Source of the DNA: Thozetella sp. PMI_491
Lineage: Eukaryota; Ascomycota; Sordariomycetes; Chaetosphaeriales; Chaetosphaeriaceae
Assembly: GCA_021432635.1 (NCBI GenBank)
Contig: MU270142.1
Location: forward strand, 1 to 64,000
DNA length: 64,000 bases
Direction: 5' to 3'
A program made the translations under genes and the position numbers. Shown here in pieces: positions 26,161 through 37,307 of this stretch (positions within the stretch are counted from its first letter, which is position 1; each line of letters starts with the position of its first letter). Below the pieces are notes generated by a model. It was not told where the DNA came from, searched no databases, and was given only the letters and a program-made list of their open reading frames with translations.

Positions 26161-28076
26161 CTACTCTTGGCTTCGTTCCAAGCTAACCTGAAAGCCTAAT
26201 AGTAGCACTGACGAAGCCGAAGGCTCGACGAGGGAATCTTGGGTGAAGATGAACTCGTCCAGGCCCTTGTACACCCAAACCAGCCTGTCCTGCATCGCCC
26301 AGGTCACGCAGGAAGCTCGAGGGTAAATCATGTCGGCGTCCTCAAACGCTAAGCTCTCCGAGGTGCCCACCTCGAACACCGCCCGCCATGCTGTCTGGTT
26401 GCCAGCGGCCAGGTTCGTGGGATAGAGGCGGGCCGTCACAGGTGGAGCCGGATCAGGCGGCCCGGATAGACTGTAGGAGAAATAGTTTGAGAAAATGTCG
26501 GTGCCGCGCACCACCCACTTCTCGATTGCAAGGCCGGGGCCATCGTCCAGCGCCAGCGTGATGGTCGAGTTGGTCGCCTCGTCAGTATAGGTACCCGCCT
26601 GGGCTACGGCTGCCTCGTCCTTGCCGGCCTGCTCGATGGCGGGGATCAAGCCCTTGATGACCTTGCTCATGACGCTCTCCGAGAACTGGGGCGAGGACTC
26701 GGCGCCTGAGGTCAGTACGGTTATGACGAGGTCGTAGTCCGGCACCAGGATGAACTGGTTATGGTAGAAGCCCATGTCGCCGCTCTTGGTGTAGAACTCG
26801 ATGAAACGGCCGTCCATGGTGACGGAGTCAGACCGCAGGATCTCCCAGGGCGCGCCGATAGCCATGCCGACGGAGGATGTGGAGACGTGAGGCTTAAGCC
26901 ACTTGCGCGTCTGGGCTGGCGTGAGGAGTTTATTTTTGAGAATTGATGTACCAAACGCGAGCATGTCGGTAAGGGTAGAGAACATGCCTCCAGCCCTATG
27001 ACTCTGTGTCAGTCGCTCTCTCTGTAGACCGGCAGCCAAACAGGCATGGAGTGCTTACGGGACCTCGACCCCAATAGAAGCATCCCACCAAGTCTCGTTG
27101 ACGCCGATGAAGCCCTTGGAGGCGTCGGGGACGGTGAATAGGGTGCTGTTCATGCTCACAACGTCGAGAATGTTCTTCTGCACGAAGTCGGCGAAGGTCA
27201 TGTTCGATGCGGCTGCGACTGCGAGACCGAGGATGCTATAGCCGACATTGGAGTACACTGGTGTAGTGTATGGAGCGTAGACTGGCGGGCGCCTGCCGAA
27301 GTCCTCGTAGAGATCTATTTCGCAATGTTAACCATACCTCGTTCCTTAGGACTGTCCAGGTTTGCGGAAGGTACTACCTGACGCATTGCAGGGCGGGAGG
27401 TCGAGCAATCCTGCGCAGTTTGGCAGGATGCTCGGGTCCGTGATGTTTGGCAGCCCAAGCATGGTCCCTAACGAGCCGAGGAAAGATGCGATGTCGACAG
27501 GATCTGGAGTCTGTTCAGTGAACGACCCCAGCATACGGTGCCTTCCGGCTTCTTCTTACAGTCTGTCCCGATGCCTGACAAGTGCGACGCAAGGCCGCCC
27601 AGCGTCACGAGCTCCCAATCCACTGTTGTAATGTCGTTGTTCACCTCCTGCTCCTTCTTCAGGTCCCGCAGCTGGGGGAGATACTTGGTGACGGGGTCCT
27701 CGAAACTGGCGCCGGGGACCTGGAGGGCCGCGAGGGCCGGGAACAGCTTCGAAAGGCTGCCTAGCCTGTAGATAGTGTCGGCATCGACCGTCTTGACGCC
27801 TCCTTGGTCGCTGAGGTTAGGTGGTGTGTAGAAAAGCTCGAGGAGGGGTTTGTCCTCGTGGATAGACTGGACGCCGATCGAGACGGCCGAGTAATTCAAG
27901 GACCTTGTGATGCCGTTGAACGTGTCGCCAAACACCTGGATGGCCTGGGCGACGGCAGCGTTGGAGCTCGGAGCCTTGGGCGCGGGCAGCACTGGTCCGA
28001 GAGGAGGGCAATGTGAGCTCTTGGCCGCGGCCGAGGCGACGCCATCGAGGATGGCGAGGGCGCGGGAGGCTCGCAT
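26161..28076 (-). CDS. Beta-lactamase-like serine hydrolase
   Basis: A member of the class C beta-lactamase/penicillin-binding-protein-like fold, which in fungi includes many serine hydrolases and transesterases of unknown substrate. Exons are 27560-28076, 27378-27503, 27059-27314 and 26161-26995, 577 residues. All four junctions are GT-AG and keep frame. The nucleophile motif SxxK is S107-LS-K110 (RLGSLSK). The YxN motif is Y235-S-N237 in PVYSNVGYS. The first 20 or so residues (MRASRALAIL...ASAAAKS) resemble a secretion signal, but an Asp at position 11 interrupts the hydrophobic core, so export is uncertain. Several NxS/T sites (NMT, NST, NQT) would fit a secreted glycoprotein. The C-terminal 200 residues match the accessory beta domain seen in fungal members. 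A TATA-like element lies about 110 bp upstream. No polyketide or peptide synthetase gene is nearby, so a role in secondary metabolism is not supported here. Confidence 0.9.
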
Positions 28077-28184
28077 AATGTCGCGGGGTGCGGTAGTATT
28101 AGTTATTACTCAGGAGTGGCCCGGGAGAAGGAAGAGGTTGAAGAGGAGGTGCCGAGACAGGGCGAGGGTGCGAGTTCAGGAGCC

Positions 28185-28192
28185 TTTATAAA
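28185..28192 (-). promoter_or_regulatory. TATA-like element of the beta-lactamase-like gene
   Basis: TTTATAAA lies about 110 bp upstream of the ATG at 28076, reading TATAAA on the minus strand. The distance is reasonable for a fungal TATA box. The assignment rests on position alone. Confidence 0.4.
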
Positions 28193-28441
28193 CATCACCA
28201 CCACATCGGAGGCGGATGTAGCCACCACGTCCTCGGCCCACCCCGGCAGCTATATCCCCTGCCGCACTGGAACAGAGCAGTCCTCGTCACTGTTTGGACA
28301 TGGTGCTGGACGGGAAGGCTCCGCCTCCTCTGCACGAACAGGCCGAAGAGAGCGGCGGAGGGCCGGAAATGACGACAGCGTCAGGGAGGTTCATGGGCAC
28401 AACGAGCAAGGGCAGAGCCAATCTAGCTGGCCGGTTTGTTT

Positions 28442-28542
28442 GTATACGGAGTGGAGGCGCTGCTGACCATCATCTTTCGAATGCACGACGGACGCGGCAG
28501 CGCGAGTGCCTCGATGCAAATAACGAGAGCATACTCCGTATA
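28442..28542. repeat. Short element bounded by 11-bp perfect inverted repeats
   Basis: GTATACGGAGT at 28442-28452 and its exact reverse complement ACTCCGTATAC at 28532-28542 bound a 101-bp stretch. No clear target-site duplication flanks it and no coding frame is inside. It could be a MITE-like remnant or a chance pair. Confidence 0.35.
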
Positions 28543-29175
28543 CCGGTTCCGGATAGGGAGTAGTTGGGCGATCATAGTGGGCCCAATGCGAGGAGGATTC
28601 GTCCCAGCCAGGCTCCCGTAGCCGAAATTCAGCAAGAGCACGGCGCTGCGTAGTACTTCATTAGCACTGAGTCTCGGCCAAGCCACCTTGAGCCAGGTAT
28701 CTTATTTAGGCACCTACCTCACCTACTTGTCAGCCCTACCAAGGTACCCATGGTACAGTTCCTATGTGTCGTACCAATGTGGTGATATTCGTCTAGTATC
28801 CGACTTGGTAGAGCGGGGAGGCGCAGTCTCACTTCCTCCACAAACGCCACTCATCCCCACGCTATCTTGATGGGTCCAGTGCGAACGACTTAATTTCAGC
28901 TCCCCCTAGACGTGTAACGACTGACCTTGGAGCCGAAAGTCCACGACGAAGGTACGAATGTATTACGGGGTGCGGCGGCCGTGACCCGGAAGGAAAGGGT
29001 GGGCTGTGGAGAGCCAGCAGGAGGAGGCACGAAGCCGACCACATGGGAATGGGTTCTGACGACCGAGTCGAAAAGCACAACAAGAAGGCCGGTCCTCCAT
29101 CTACAACATAAACCTCCCAGGTCGTCACAATGTAGATAAATATACCTACGCCCGTCCGGGATGGTGGGGTGCTAG

Positions 29176-29235
29176 CCCCTATGCGTCCAGCCCCTATGCG
29201 TCCAGCCCCTATGCGTCCAGCCCCTATGCGTCCGG
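29176..29235. repeat. 15-bp minisatellite, four copies
   Basis: Four head-to-tail copies of CCCCTATGCGTCCAG. The first three are identical and the last has one change. It is intergenic. Confidence 0.95.
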
Positions 29236-29658
29236 CCCCAGCTCCGTAATCCAAGTTGCCTACGAGTGCGTGCGTAGGCCAGTAGAACAGCGTTCACTGT
29301 TGGGCCTCTGACTCGGGGAGCGCGCAGCGCCCCCCCCCCCCCGCCAACCGGATCGAGACGGGATGCTGCCTTTGCCTATGCAGACATCTCTACCCTCGAG
29401 TCTCTCTCCGCTCCGGACCGCCTTGCATGCGTTCCTTATACTGGTTCTCACCGCTGGAACACGCCTCGATATACGAACCGTGGGCTGGTATTTAGGTTCC
29501 GGCAGCTTCTGACCCCGGCTGCACTGATGAGCGGGAGAACCCTTCTGTCACTATTGTAGCACGCATAATAAGGCCCGGCAAATGACACTAGAGGCAAGCA
29601 CTCACACTCACATGGCTTGGGTTGTGGGCAATGGTGGTGTTTGAGAACCCGGCACACG

Positions 29659-29709
29659 GAGTCTGGAATACGGCGTCTGGAATACGACGCCTGGAATACG
29701 GCGTCTGGG
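29659..29709. repeat. 14-bp minisatellite, about 3.6 copies
   Basis: Tandem copies of a GCGTCTGGAATACG-like unit with one or two differences between copies. It is intergenic, about 420 bp from the 15-bp array but with an unrelated unit. Confidence 0.9.
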
Positions 29710-30092
29710 GTTAGGCTTGCTTGAACTCCCCACCACGTCGGCTCGATCCGTGGTCGCGTTTCCGCCAACTTTTAAGTCCGGCAAGATTACTCCATATACC
29801 TCACCCAATACTAGTATCTCGTAAAGCCTACAGCTTACCTAAGTGCCAGCTTGTAAGAAGGTACAAGAGCGGTTCCACCTGCATCAGACCGCAATCCAAG
29901 CACCAAATGCCCTGTTCTGGCCAGAGAGGCAAATAATATAAGGCAACCATAGTCTTGCAAGGACAAGTTTGCAGCGGCAAGGCCCTCCATACTCGGTACT
30001 CTTAATTCACTTCTAAGAAAGTGTGCATCCCCTGCTCCTCGGAAGCGGAAGATTCTGGCATTCTTTTCCTCTTCTGGGCGCTGAACTGAGCG

Positions 30093-30129
30093 CCCCCCCC
30101 CCTCCCCTCCCCTCCCCTCCCCTGCCCCC
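30093..30129. repeat. (CCCCT)n C-rich tract
   Basis: A C10 run followed by four CCCCT-type units. The complementary strand has several runs of four or more G and could form a G-quadruplex. It lies about 400 bp upstream of the DUF3074 gene start. Confidence 0.85.
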
Positions 30130-30521
30130 CGCGTGGTTTCGCCCTTACCGACCAGGACGGAGCGACTTGCCTCGGAGCCGCTGAAGGGACCGCCCGCCTA
30201 GATGACGTCAACATATTCACAAGAACAAGCGAACAGCCTTGTTTAAACGAAGACGCAGCGCCGTACAAGCAGTCAATCATCTTTTGAACTTCGAAACTTC
30301 CGACCGAGAGACGTCCTAGGGTAGCCCAGTCCAGCGACCTTTTCCGATTGCCAGGGCTCATCCCGCCATGCATTGATTGATTACGAAGGCCATTTTGCAC
30401 AGCCATGCTTTGCCTCCGTCCCTTCTGCCTGAACGAAATTTGCGATTCTCACTGACAGCGCTGCGACCACCTTCTTTTCACCGACAATTCGAGGGAAGAG
30501 AAGGAATTGACGTACGGTGAA

Positions 30522-32666
30522 ATGGCTCACCACGAATTATTCAAGGCCCTAGGCCCTATCGACTGGGCCGACCTCGAGAACGAGGCCGACTCCGCACTCT
30601 CCGATCTCCTCGACGGCACCTTTGCCCAGGCGCAAACCCTCGTTGACTCGATCCCAGATGCGCCGGCGACGAGTCCGGTGCAACAAGCCCGCGCATCCGG
30701 CAGAGCTCGATCGCAAACCGATTCGGCCGTCGACGGCCGTCCCAGCCTCGACGTCTCCTCCCGCCCGTCGCCCGCGATCGCCGCCCAACTACGCAAGGAA
30801 TGGCGAGATATCAAGGTCAACCCGCGGGACAACCCGCTGGCAATCAGCGTCTACAAGCTCGCCTCTAAAGATGGAAAAGGTGCCTGGTTTGCCCGGCGTA
30901 GCATGCACGAGGGTCTGCCGTTCGAGAAGTGGAAGCTCGGCCTCGAGCGCGAGTTTGCCGAGACTCTCAAGATTGGGGGTGCACAGCAGGTTGTCGAACC
31001 CGGCGCCGGCAACGTGAGGGGCATCGGCGCAGAGAGAAGAGTCGCACGAAAAATAGCAGGCGGCAAAGGGAAAGCAGAAGGTGGGTTGGCTGGCCTTGGT
31101 CCAGAATCTGCGTCAACCATAGCGATGAACGAGCTAACCAGCGCTGCAGTGTTTCAGCTCTCTATCCGGTTCCCAGGCCCTACCACGCCAAGAGACTTCG
31201 TCGCACTGTTGTTGTCGTCGTCGTCGTCGTCGTCGTCGGATCCAAGCTCGGAGACTACCGAGAAGAGCGAGGTGCCTCGCCGCCCAAGACAGTTTATGGT
31301 TGTTTCTAAGCCGTGCGCCCATCCGGACTGCCCACCGCGACCAGGCTTCATACGCGGTCAGTATGAATCCGTGGAGATTATTAGAGAAATCCCTGTGGAA
31401 AAGCCGCTACGGCGAACACGCTCCTCTATCGATATCACCCGAGAAGATATCCAGTCAGCCGCTGGCGGCGCCACCAACCTTAGCAGGGAGGCGATGATTC
31501 GATCGGCTCGCAATACCGGCAGCGACACAGAACCCCCGCTCGGCAGGGGCGTCTCGTTCGCGGTACCACCCCAAGACTCCAGCGAGGAGCCTGAGATGGC
31601 AATCGAATGGCTCATGATAACCCGTAGTGACCCCGGCGGCAGCGTGCCGCGTTTCATGGTCGAGAAAGGAACTCCAGGTGGCATAGTGAGCGATGCCGGC
31701 AAGTTCCTAAAATGGCTATCGGCGAAGAGCACGGAAGATTTCGCCCATGATGATGGCAATGAGTTCAAGGAGGAGGCCCTCGCCGCAGAGCAGACGGACC
31801 CAGCTGGGTTTGCGAAGGCACAGGCGCCTTCGCAGAACCTACAAGCAGATCCTGTGGCCAGGACCGAGGCGAGAGAAGCCGCCGCCGCCCCGAGCGGGTT
31901 TTACAACATGATTGCCGGGGCCCTCGGGGCCGCTGGTTCGGCTGTGGCTAGTCGGATGCCGGTCTTGGTCACCTCTGCAAGAGGCAGCTCGGAAGAGGAG
32001 GACGTCGACGACGAGAGCGACACGTCGTCCGAAACAAGCTATGCGTCCGCCGAGGAGGGCGAGCCCTCATCCGCAGCCCCATCGTCCGTGCTCACTTCCA
32101 AGGACCCTGAGCCGGCGCTCTCTCTACGATCCGGAATCTCGGATGAGTCGCAGGCCCTGTCATCGATCCCTACGCAGCATGAGAAGGAACTCAAGAAGCT
32201 CCAGGAGCGGCGGTCCAAGATGCAGGAGAAGATCAACAGGATGGCCGAGCGGGTAGCGGCCAAGAAGCGCGAGGACAGCGACAAGGATGCCGCGTCGCTG
32301 GTCAAACTACGGGAGAAGCACGAGCGCGACCTCGCGCGCCAGGAGGAGAAGTACCAGCGCGACCTGAAAAAGCTCGAGGAGAAGCGGGCGCAGGAAGAGC
32401 GCAAGGCGCAGGAGCGGCGCCGGAAGCAGACCGAACGAGAGGAGCGCGCCAACATCCAGCTGGAGCTGGATCGTGTGCGCTTGGAGCGCGATGTCGCACG
32501 CAAGGAGATGGAGGTGCTCAAGGACCAAATCGGCGAGCTGCAAGCCCAGAACACGCTCCTGGTTGCGAAGCTCGGGAAACTCGGCGCGCTGGGCAGAAGC
32601 GACAGCTGGCACGACGTGGCCGGGAGAAAGCCAGGCCAAGAGCTGCCCAACGGAGTGTCGGCCTGA
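30522..32666 (+). CDS. DUF3074 (START-like) protein with C-terminal coiled coil
   Basis: A single exon of 714 residues from ATG 30522 (MAHHELFKALGPIDW). The central part, about residues 95-400, matches the fungal DUF3074 family, which has a START/Bet v1-like fold expected to bind a hydrophobic ligand; the biochemical role is not established. Visible family signatures are GAWFARRSMHEGLPFEKWK, SKPCAHPDCPPRPGFIRGQY and the WLMITRSDPGGSVPRFMVEKG segment. A Ser run (about 31206-31239, TCG-type codons) interrupts the domain. A low-complexity acidic/Ser region follows. Residues about 550-680 are a highly charged coiled coil rich in EEK, ERR and KLEE words, which probably mediates dimerisation or partner binding. 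It converges with the RRM gene. It has no signal peptide or membrane segment. I am confident of the family and not of the function. Confidence 0.93.
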   Translation: MAHHELFKALGPIDWADLENEADSALSDLLDGTFAQAQTLVDSIPDAPATSPVQQARASGRARSQTDSAVDGRPSLDVSSRPSPAIAAQLRKEWRDIKVNPRDNPLAISVYKLASKDGKGAWFARRSMHEGLPFEKWKLGLEREFAETLKIGGAQQVVEPGAGNVRGIGAERRVARKIAGGKGKAEGGLAGLGPESASTIAMNELTSAAVFQLSIRFPGPTTPRDFVALLLSSSSSSSSDPSSETTEKSEVPRRPRQFMVVSKPCAHPDCPPRPGFIRGQYESVEIIREIPVEKPLRRTRSSIDITREDIQSAAGGATNLSREAMIRSARNTGSDTEPPLGRGVSFAVPPQDSSEEPEMAIEWLMITRSDPGGSVPRFMVEKGTPGGIVSDAGKFLKWLSAKSTEDFAHDDGNEFKEEALAAEQTDPAGFAKAQAPSQNLQADPVARTEAREAAAAPSGFYNMIAGALGAAGSAVASRMPVLVTSARGSSEEEDVDDESDTSSETSYASAEEGEPSSAAPSSVLTSKDPEPALSLRSGISDESQALSSIPTQHEKELKKLQERRSKMQEKINRMAERVAAKKREDSDKDAASLVKLREKHERDLARQEEKYQRDLKKLEEKRAQEERKAQERRRKQTEREERANIQLELDRVRLERDVARKEMEVLKDQIGELQAQNTLLVAKLGKLGALGRSDSWHDVAGRKPGQELPNGVSA

Positions 32667-33600
32667 GCATGGACCCCGCTCGTTTGTGTATCAGTATGTA
32701 CATTCACAGTTGGCATCACGATTTTATGACTAGCAGCATACATGCACGAAGCAGAAACAGGAGTTGGCGGATGTCGGCGTCGAGGATCGGAATAAGAGAT
32801 ATATTTCTCACAAAGCATGCAATTAGGGCCGTATATACTATCATACAGAACGAAGACATCTGGAATTGAATGGAGGAGAGCACTTCGCGCAGCACCTACA
32901 GTCAAATATTGCCACCTAAAACAGGTAGCCACCTTGCACCACCCCTATCGGCGATCCGCCCCCCTCATCCCTTATCGTGATCACATAACTCTATTTTTAG
33001 TGCTCACTTGTGGAGGCCGCCCACTTATGCAGACCCGGACTGCCCGCTCCGATGAGATCTACAGTGTGCCCACGAATGGGCCGGAGGGCCAGACCCACCC
33101 GGGACGACATCCGGTCCCGCCCCCCGAGTCTAGATCCGGAGCGAGGAAAAAGGGCATCGGGTAGAACGAGATTGGTGATACAACAGGCCCAACAAGTGGC
33201 TATTGCTGGTGTCTGTATGGAATAAGAAGCTAAGATCTTTTTTTTTGTTCAGCAGTAAAGACAGGCTTATAAATTACCGATACCTAATTTGAGCGAGTCG
33301 CTAAAGAGGTAAAACAACGCAATCAACGACACCATTTTCGGGCGCCAACCAGGACAGAGGTGACCTCCAGTACTTACCATGACCCTCCATCCTTATTGTC
33401 CACAAGCGCGACCCCTTTTACGGACTTCTCCTTTGGGTATCCTTTTCCAAATCCTCCGTGAGCCAAGCTTGCCCTCCATAGCCCCAAAATACTGAGAATG
33501 CCGGCCTTGCCTTGCCTTGCCTTGCCTTACCCACGTTGTAAACACTCGACCCTGCCCATCGACATCTTGTCGTACCGCAACACATGTCAACCTCCCGTGG
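32667..33600. other. Convergent intergenic region
   Basis: The 3' flanks of the DUF3074 and RRM genes meet here. A T8-10 run lies near 33239-33247 and a (CCTTG)n repeat at 33505-33529. No gene is seen. Confidence 0.6.
33505..33529. repeat. (CCTTG)5 microsatellite
   Basis: Four perfect CCTTG units plus a variant fifth, close to the 3' end of the RRM gene. Confidence 0.9.
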
Positions 33601-35300
33601 CTAGGGCTCGGTCCTAAAACCCTGCTCATAGCGGTACCATGTTTCAGGCCCGTGCTTGCTGCGCGAAGTACTTCCGTTCACCACGAGCGGCGTCTCCCTG
33701 TTTCTTCCCTCCTTGTCTTCGCCCTTGCCCTTCGCCTTCTCGCTTGACGTCAGGCCCGTCTCGATGGGAAGAGAGAACGGTGCAATTGGGACATGGTCTT
33801 CTATGTACCCGAAGCCCGGGTCCTTATAGCTGTCCCTCCTGTCCTTCCGGTCGACGGTCTTCCTGCCGGCATCCCTATCTCGGTGATAATATCTGTTGAC
33901 CGGGGATGTCTCGCCGTCTGCATGTACGCGCGCCTCGAGTATGTGATTTGATACGGTCATGCCATCCAGCACCGTAGCAATGCCTGAGGCCACCACGAAC
34001 TCCGCGAGTCGAAGTAGCGCGTAGCTCCTCGGCTTGTCGCTCTGCTCCGACCCCATGGTGATTTCCTCGATCTTAGTGGCGACATCAGCCGAGATGTGCA
34101 TCTGTACTAGCTCACGAACGAATACCCCAGTGGCCTCTCGCTGAGGCAGATTCTTGATTAACACCTGCCAAGCCGGCAGGTTGTCGCTCCGATTCTTTCT
34201 CTCCTGCCACGGGTCTTCCTCACTCACCTTCCCATCAGGGAGGTCCGAAACTATGCCTGGATCGTGTCTCATGCTGCTGAAGTCGTAATGACTAGAGATT
34301 GTATTTAAATCTCCGGTGCTGTCGAAGTAGAATTCAGACCCGTACGGCTCTTGCTTGGCATCGTAGTACAGATGGCCGTTCATCCCCGCAGTGGCGTATT
34401 GTTGGCTGTACAGCGCGGGCGGGTATGCAGTGGAACTTGTCATGTTGTATACATACTGCATCCCTGCAGATATGTGGGCGGCCTGTTGCTCGAAGCCGGC
34501 GAGCCCCGTCGCTAATCCGTGGGTGGGATCTACCGGCGCCACCGCGCTCGTGGACCCCGGTATAAGAGCCCACTGGGAGGAAGCTTCAGCAAAGAACAAA
34601 AGACGGGAAGCCGGATGCACGAAGCCATTCAGCAACGAGGATTGCGACTAACCTCGGTGTGACTGGTACTTGACTCTCCATCACTCTTGTCCCCAGAGGA
34701 GAGACAAGCATTACACGGAGAAGGGGGCCGGCTTGCCCTCGTGGCGCGACCAGTCACAACATCCCTGACCATGATCGGCATGGTCCTATTCTTGTCGGAA
34801 GCAATTATATTGTAGCCATTAAGGTTGCCGCCGTTCAGATGCTCTGCACGGCTCTCTCTAGTCAGGGAAGGGCCAGCACCGCAAGACCAGAGGCTTGAGG
34901 TTAAAAACGGGAGCCAGAGTCCACATACGGAATGCCTTCTCAAAGTTGGGATACCCCTTGACTCTTACCCATCCGCTGGTCGAGATAGGGAAGACTTCGA
35001 CATGGAGCACATCAGCCACCAGACGGACGTAGTCCTTGAGTTCCTGCCATGTGGTGCCAAACTTGAGCTGCAAATAGTCGGGAGGGTTAGTAGACGTAAT
35101 TATAGCGTCTTCGTTATTCGGAACACGAGTGGCCACGTTCTCCCCGCTCTTATGCACGTGCAAGTGGGTGATACAGAGTCTCAGACCAAGTTACTTACAC
35201 CACTAACAGGAATGTGATAGGTATGGTCGTTGTCCGGGCCGGCAGGAACCTCTATCATCCTGGTCCTTGCCTGTCGTTGATGTTTCGAGCAGGACGGCAT
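33601..35300 (-). CDS. Single-RRM RNA-binding protein
   Basis: Exons are 35199-35300, 34929-35067, 34653-34843 and 33601-34572, 467 residues. All junctions are GT-AG and keep frame (donors GTAAGT, GTATGT, GTTAGT). Start ATG 35300 gives MPSCSKHQRQARTRMIEV. Residues about 22-110 form an RNA-recognition motif: beta strand HTYHIPVSGL, helix TTWQELKDYVR, strand GWVRVKG, helix FEKAFQHLNGGNLNGYNI. This resembles a fungal RNP-domain family. The RNP1 octamer is degenerate (TSGWVRVK), and aromatic residues are partly replaced. The rest is Tyr/Ser/Gln-rich low complexity in the middle (YSQQYATAGMNG). A more ordered helical segment follows (WQVLIKNLPQREATGVFV ... MGSEQSDKPRSYALLRLAEF), and the C-terminus is basic and charged. 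A role in mRNA binding or splicing is inference from the RRM. Confidence 0.88.
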
Positions 35301-37307
35301 TTTGGTTTAGTCCTACAGAGAAGAGGGGCTAGATTCGAGAGATTGGGTTGCCACACGGGTCGCAAAATTGGAAGCGAGGAGCTGGCGATGCGAAGAGGAG
35401 TGCAGCTAGAAAGAAACGAAGACACTTCGGGAAGTCTTACGACGATGCAAGCTAGCAAGGGGACTGGTTCCCCGGGGAGTAAGATGGACTCTTCAAGATC
35501 GCACAGCGTGGAAACACGGCTGGGAAATGGGGGAAGGGAGGCGGCTAGCGTAATGGGTTTGGGGTTGACGAGAGCAAGCTGTCTCGTTGCTTTGACAGGG
35601 CCGTTGCTGCTGGACCTAGGAGATGAGGATGCGTATTTATACACAACAGAAGCAGGCAGGGAGGCACCTCAACCTGGGTAGTACCACCAAATGTTGCGGC
35701 TAGAATGGGAAGTGCCGAAAAGGCAGCAAACAACAGCCCGAATTCAGAAGGGCAAGTAGTGAGACTTCTCTGGACAGACCTCGCTAGTCCCTCACAGGCC
35801 TAACGGTAGCCAACGGAGATGGCAAAATCTTTTCTCGTCAGAGGTCTTCACGCCGTGAACGGCGTGAACGGGGGCATCAAGCACCAATCAGGAGTATATT
35901 GGAAGGGGGTGGAGTGACACTGGAGGCGGAATCCATGTCCTTCTGCACGGTCTAGAAGCTGCCAGCGTTATTCACAGTGCGGCAGCCACTCCGTCATAGG
36001 GGCGGTCTCATCACTTCCATCGACGGTACAAGACAGCCTGAAGCGGAGCAGTGGAAGAATGTTGACGAACAGCACACCACCGGGGTGCGATAACTCGCGG
36101 CTACCGGCAACTGGCTCTCACCGGACAAAGGGCTGGCTGGCTGGAAAGACCTTGCATGCAATGGGCGCTGTCAACCACCAAGCCACGCTCCTCTACACGT
36201 CTCGTCAGAGGATCCTTGCATTGACTCTAAGGCCAGCCCGCAAGAAATAGGCGCACGGCGGCCGTGGCATCTCTTCGGGGCAGGAATCGAGATGAACCGG
36301 CATACCGATGTCCCGCGCCGAAGCCTCGAGGTGGCTAGGAAACAGGCTAGGTTCTCCGGCGCTAGTTTGACCGAGACGACTCGATGCCAGGCTGAGCCTG
36401 TCAGCACGGTGTAGGACGAACCAGGCCGTCGGGTCGCCAATGCGAAGGATATCTCAGATGCCGCCGGGTGGTGTGCCAACAGGGCGGGGGTGACGGCCCA
36501 GCAAGATTGTGGTTGGCTGTGTGGGAGACGCGACGCCGAGATTGACAAGGGTCTAGTGCAACTCTCTTTCCCGCCCCGTACATCAAATCAAGTAGTTAGG
36601 CAGTCGTGTTGGATGCAAGGGAACGGGCGACACTAGCCTAGGCCGTTCCACGCACGGGATGTTGATGTGGCTTGAGATCAGCCCTCCACAACCAAGAGAA
36701 GGCTAGCCCGGGCAGGGTGGTTCGAATGGACGGAAGTACTAGCCCGTACTTGGTTGGTTTAGTTAAACTGACTGGGCAAGCTTATCAAGGGAGCCTTCTC
36801 TTGGGTCTCTGCCGTTTAGAGGGTGTGCCTTTGGTATTGAGACTAGCAGCGTCGGGCCGCCAAAAGTGCAGTTGGCAACCAGAAAGATGGCTTGGCCTGG
36901 CAAATGTGTTGGTTCGGGATGCTATGCTGTGCTTCCTTGAGCATGTTGCCGCAACAAGCGCACCGAAGGGGGGAGGGAAGGGAGGGAGGGGCGCCGGGGG
37001 AGAGGGGGGGGAGGGATGCGCCAACTCGCAGCCATTGTTGTCCATCTTGATTCGGCAATAGCGAAATGCCCCTGTAGCCAGCCCAAGCTTCTCTGACGGA
37101 AGAAGCAACTCTTTACGTATGCAGACCGACAAACTGCGGTTGGAAAGAAAAGGTCCCATGCAGAGGGGACTTGTTAGTGGCTGGCCCCACGCTTCGCCTC
37201 TTAACGGCCTATGGCGGGTCCGCGAGGCCGAGAATGGAATATCATGTCTCATTTTTTTGTTTTCTTGGAGGAGGCCACTCAGTGCAGCACTCATCAACTG
37301 CCGTGTA
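35301..37307. other. Intergenic region, no supportable gene
   Basis: The region lies upstream of the RRM gene and downstream of wdr8. A strongly G-rich stretch at about 36968-37018 has many GGG/GGGG runs and is a candidate G-quadruplex site. A direct GTGAACGGC repeat lies at about 35854-35870. No frame has protein character. Confidence 0.55.

Larger units (their letters stand above)
28077..30521. other. Intergenic region with short repeats
   Basis: Divergent region between the beta-lactamase-like gene (minus) and the DUF3074 gene (plus). It carries a TATA-like element, an 11-bp inverted-repeat pair, two minisatellites and a (CCCCT)n run, each listed separately. No frame looks like protein. 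Confidence 0.55.

Noticed and set aside
18923-28076. Idea that the Zn2Cys6 factor and the beta-lactamase-like gene form a secondary-metabolite cluster
   Set aside because: They are 4.8 kb apart with no synthase, P450, transporter or other tailoring gene in the window. The other neighbours are housekeeping genes.
32039-32932. Minus-strand frame of 297 codons, Ser/Arg-rich
   Set aside because: It is the antisense image of the charged coiled coil of the DUF3074 protein. Repeated SSS and RSR words mirror the sense codons.
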